This document shows, in pieces, positions 34,194 through 36,163 of a stretch of 36,163 nucleotides of DNA. The stretch is from NCBI GenBank assembly GCA_016931655.1, contig JAFGEJ010000121.1, positions 1-36,163 on the forward strand. The letters are read 5' to 3'. A program made the position numbers and the translations under genes. This DNA comes from Phycisphaerae bacterium. GTDB taxonomy: Bacteria > Planctomycetota > Phycisphaerae > SM23-33. The notes below the pieces were generated by a model. It ran no database searches. It was not told the origin of the DNA and was given only the letters and a program-made list of their open reading frames with translations. The stretch's first letter is position 1. Every line of letters starts with the position of its first letter.

Positions 34194-35186
34194 TCAATTC
34201 GGCGGGGTGGACAGGTCGAACTCGACGACGACCCTGCCGCTGACGTAGATCGTCGGATAGCCGGTGTCGCTGCGGCGGAGGAGGAAGAACTGGTTCGCAC
34301 CGTCGAGGACGGCCTGGAAGGCCTGCCGGACGGCCTCGCCGGTCAGTGTGCCGGGCACGCCCGCCGAGAGGTTCAGCGTGCCGACGTAGGCCGCGTCGTC
34401 CGGCCCCGTGCCGCCGGGCGTCTGCCACGCCAGACTCGCCCCGGGGTTGTACTCATTCCACGTGGGCAGATTCACGGCGAAGTCGATCGGGCGCTTCACG
34501 CGGTAGACTTCCACCTGGCAGGGGGTGTCGGCGGTGATTTCGATTTGGCTCGACGCGCGGGCCGTCGCGCCGGTCAGCCCGCGGATCGGCGAACCGGCGG
34601 CGCGGAACACGGCGTATCCGACGCTCCGCAGCTCGGCTGAGCCGTTGTTGCCGATGGCCTCGCCCATCCAGGGCGTGTCGGGCAGCAGGGAGAACAGGCC
34701 GGTGGTGAAGTAGATCGGCAGAGTCCAGCGGCCTCGGGAAATCCACTCGACGGCCTGGCGCAGTTCGTTGGCGTGGACGGCCTCGGCGAAGTCGCCGGCT
34801 GATAGGCTCGCGTCGGTCCAATCGCTTGTACCGTTGAGCTGTTCAAAGAGCGACACGTCGCCGCCTTCGTTCGGCGCGAGCACGCCGTTTTCGTTTTCGT
34901 CCGCCACCGGCCACAGCCAGGCCATCGCTTCGGGCGTGGGCGGTTCGCCGCCCAGGCCGCCCGCCGCGGGCAGAAGGATCGTGTCGGCGATCTGCTCCCG
35001 CAGGGCCGGCAGCGGAGCGACGGAGATCATCTCCGCGGCGTCGAACGACTGCTCACTTAGATACACCAGTCGGCGGCGGCGGTTGACGGCCTCGGCGAGT
35101 TCCTGCACGTCGCAAAGGCCGATCCACTGCTGGTTCGTCACCCGGCCCTGCGCGTCGGCGTTGGTCCATGCGGGGGTGTAGGACAT
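34194..35186 (-). CDS. Hypothetical protein, possibly phage-derived structural protein
   Basis: 330 aa, MSYTPAWTNADAQGRVTNQQWIGLCDVQELAEAVNRRRRLVYLSEQSF...; no recognised domain. Confidence 0.6.
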   Translation of the reverse strand: MSYTPAWTNADAQGRVTNQQWIGLCDVQELAEAVNRRRRLVYLSEQSFDAAEMISVAPLPALREQIADTILLPAAGGLGGEPPTPEAMAWLWPVADENENGVLAPNEGGDVSLFEQLNGTSDWTDASLSAGDFAEAVHANELRQAVEWISRGRWTLPIYFTTGLFSLLPDTPWMGEAIGNNGSAELRSVGYAVFRAAGSPIRGLTGATARASSQIEITADTPCQVEVYRVKRPIDFAVNLPTWNEYNPGASLAWQTPGGTGPDDAAYVGTLNLSAGVPGTLTGEAVRQAFQAVLDGANQFFLLRRSDTGYPTIYVSGRVVVEFDLSTPPN

Positions 35187-35198
35187 GGTTCAGACCTG

Positions 35199-35280
35199 TA
35201 AAAATTGGTAACCGGTAGTCAGTAGCCGGTAGTCAGTAGCCGGTTAAAAACTGACTACCGGCTACCGACTACTGACTACT
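35199..35280. repeat. GGTAGTCAGTAGCC-type inverted-repeat element, second copy
   Basis: AACCGGTAGTCAGTAGCCGGTAGTCAGTAGCCGGTTAAAAACTGACTACCGGCTACCGACTACTGACTACT. Confidence 0.8.
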
Positions 35281-35281
35281 A

Positions 35282-35848
35282 TTACGTGAGATACTTCGCA
35301 TACGCCGGATGATCGAAGACGTATCGCAGCGTGGGGGGATTGCCCGTGTCTTCGATGGCGGTGGCGAGAATGATCGCATCGTTCGGGACGGCCGCCCCCG
35401 GGCCGAGGGCCAGTTCCGCCAGGTTGCGGGCGGTAACGTCCGTCGCGCCGGGTGCGTCGGAAAAAACACCCGCGGGGCTGAGGGCCTGCTCGCGGACGGT
35501 GTACAGCCCGCCGCCCTGGGCGGAGAGGATTTTCGCGGGGAATTGCGCCGTCGCTCCGCCGTTGCCTTCGCCGCCGAGGCGGATGAAGATGACCCATCGG
35601 CCCTCCGCGTCGATGGCGACGGCTTCGGTGTCGGCGGTCAGTTGGCCGGCTGTGTCGGCAGGCTCGGCGAGATTGGTTACGGTAAGCGTTTCGTCGTCGG
35701 CGAATTGCGTCGTGCCGTCGTCAGCGAATTCCACTCGCCGGGCGGTGTAGCGGTTGGCGGCCTGCAGACTCACCAGCCGCACGAGGCACGCGCCGAGAGC
35801 GGCGCCGGCCTGGACCAATGTTCCAAAATGTGCAATGGCATCAGTCAT
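35282..35848 (-). CDS. Hypothetical protein, possibly phage-derived
   Basis: MTDAIAHFGTLVQAGAALGACLVRLVSLQAANRYTARRVEFADDGTTQF...; start with upstream GGAG. Confidence 0.6.
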   Translation of the reverse strand: MTDAIAHFGTLVQAGAALGACLVRLVSLQAANRYTARRVEFADDGTTQFADDETLTVTNLAEPADTAGQLTADTEAVAIDAEGRWVIFIRLGGEGNGGATAQFPAKILSAQGGGLYTVREQALSPAGVFSDAPGATDVTARNLAELALGPGAAVPNDAIILATAIEDTGNPPTLRYVFDHPAYAKYLT

Positions 35849-35888
35849 ATCTCCGCCTTCCAAAACCAACATGGCTTGCCGATTTATT

Positions 35889-35924
35889 TTAAAAAATGCC
35901 GAAATGTGCGATCACGTCGGTCAT
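35889..35924 (-). pseudogene. Truncated paralogous start MTDVIAHFGIF* upstream of the 35282-35848 gene
   Basis: Nine-codon match to MTDAIAHFG of the neighbouring ORF, then frame ends at TAA. Confidence 0.45.
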
Positions 35925-35945
35925 GCTCAGCCCTCGAGAATTAAT

Positions 35946-36057
35946 GTGGCTTGGACCTCTGGTCCAAGTGTCACAGGGGCATCTTGCCCCTGTATTGAGA
36001 CGTGCGTTTCCGCGGGCAGGATGCCCGCGGGACACTTGGGCGAGACGCCCAAGCCAC
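35946..36057. repeat. Four-hairpin inverted-repeat element (GTGGCTTGG..CCAAGTGTC / GACACTTGG..CCAAGCCAC)
   Basis: Hairpins with GGCATCYTGCC loops and complementary but divergent stems in each half. Confidence 0.8.
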
Positions 36058-36087
36058 CATCTATGGCCTTTTGAGATAATTGAGGCT

Positions 36088-36163
36088 GTCCAGAAATTAT
36101 CCTGTTGTTTTTTCTTCTCTTCGACCCGAAGGGTCGAGGAGCGTCTGGCCGGGGGTGAGCGAA
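36088..36163. repeat. Second copy (truncated by window end) of the 4761-5051 element
   Basis: CTTCGACCCGAAGGGTCGAGGAGCGTCTGGCCGGGGGTGAGCGAA is identical to the 4761 copy. Confidence 0.85.

Noticed and set aside
34102-34428. ORF with ICHPERSESSSEAEGSEF tail
   Set aside because: Well-known repeat-derived artefact; overlaps the 34194-35186 gene.
31468-35280. GTAGTC/GTAGCC repeats as a CRISPR array
   Set aside because: Units are short, contiguous and inverted, with no regular spacers and no cas genes.
1-36163. tRNA and rRNA genes
   Set aside because: No cloverleaf with a GTTCRANNC T-arm or rRNA-like segment was recognised by eye; tRNAscan-SE/barrnap would be needed to exclude them.

Overview
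The window is a high-GC bacterial chromosome segment. Planctomycete/Phycisphaerae-like origin is inferred from gene content and a PEP-CTERM tail and was not tested. Housekeeping genes include fabF, argG, a GH57/glycogen-debranching pair, mcsAB, rny and fliD-fliS, plus a small surface-glycan locus (epimerase, sugar transferase, ATP-grasp, HAD). Accessory content: (i) a convergent two-gene restriction-modification module, a D12-class adenine methylase facing a NotI-family-like endonuclease with four conserved cysteines, bracketed by an exact 22-bp direct repeat that duplicates the promoter and start codon of the neighbouring CPBP protease gene; (ii) a weakly phage-like set of small ORFs at 31.2-35.9 kb; (iii) an unusually dense set of intergenic inverted-repeat elements from at least eight families, several with conserved loops and compensatory stem changes between copies; (iv) a ~600-nt non-coding, hairpin-rich leader with a near-consensus promoter upstream of rny. 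Everything was read by eye from the sequence and supplied ORFs. No database search or folding program was run, and family names are recognition from memory.
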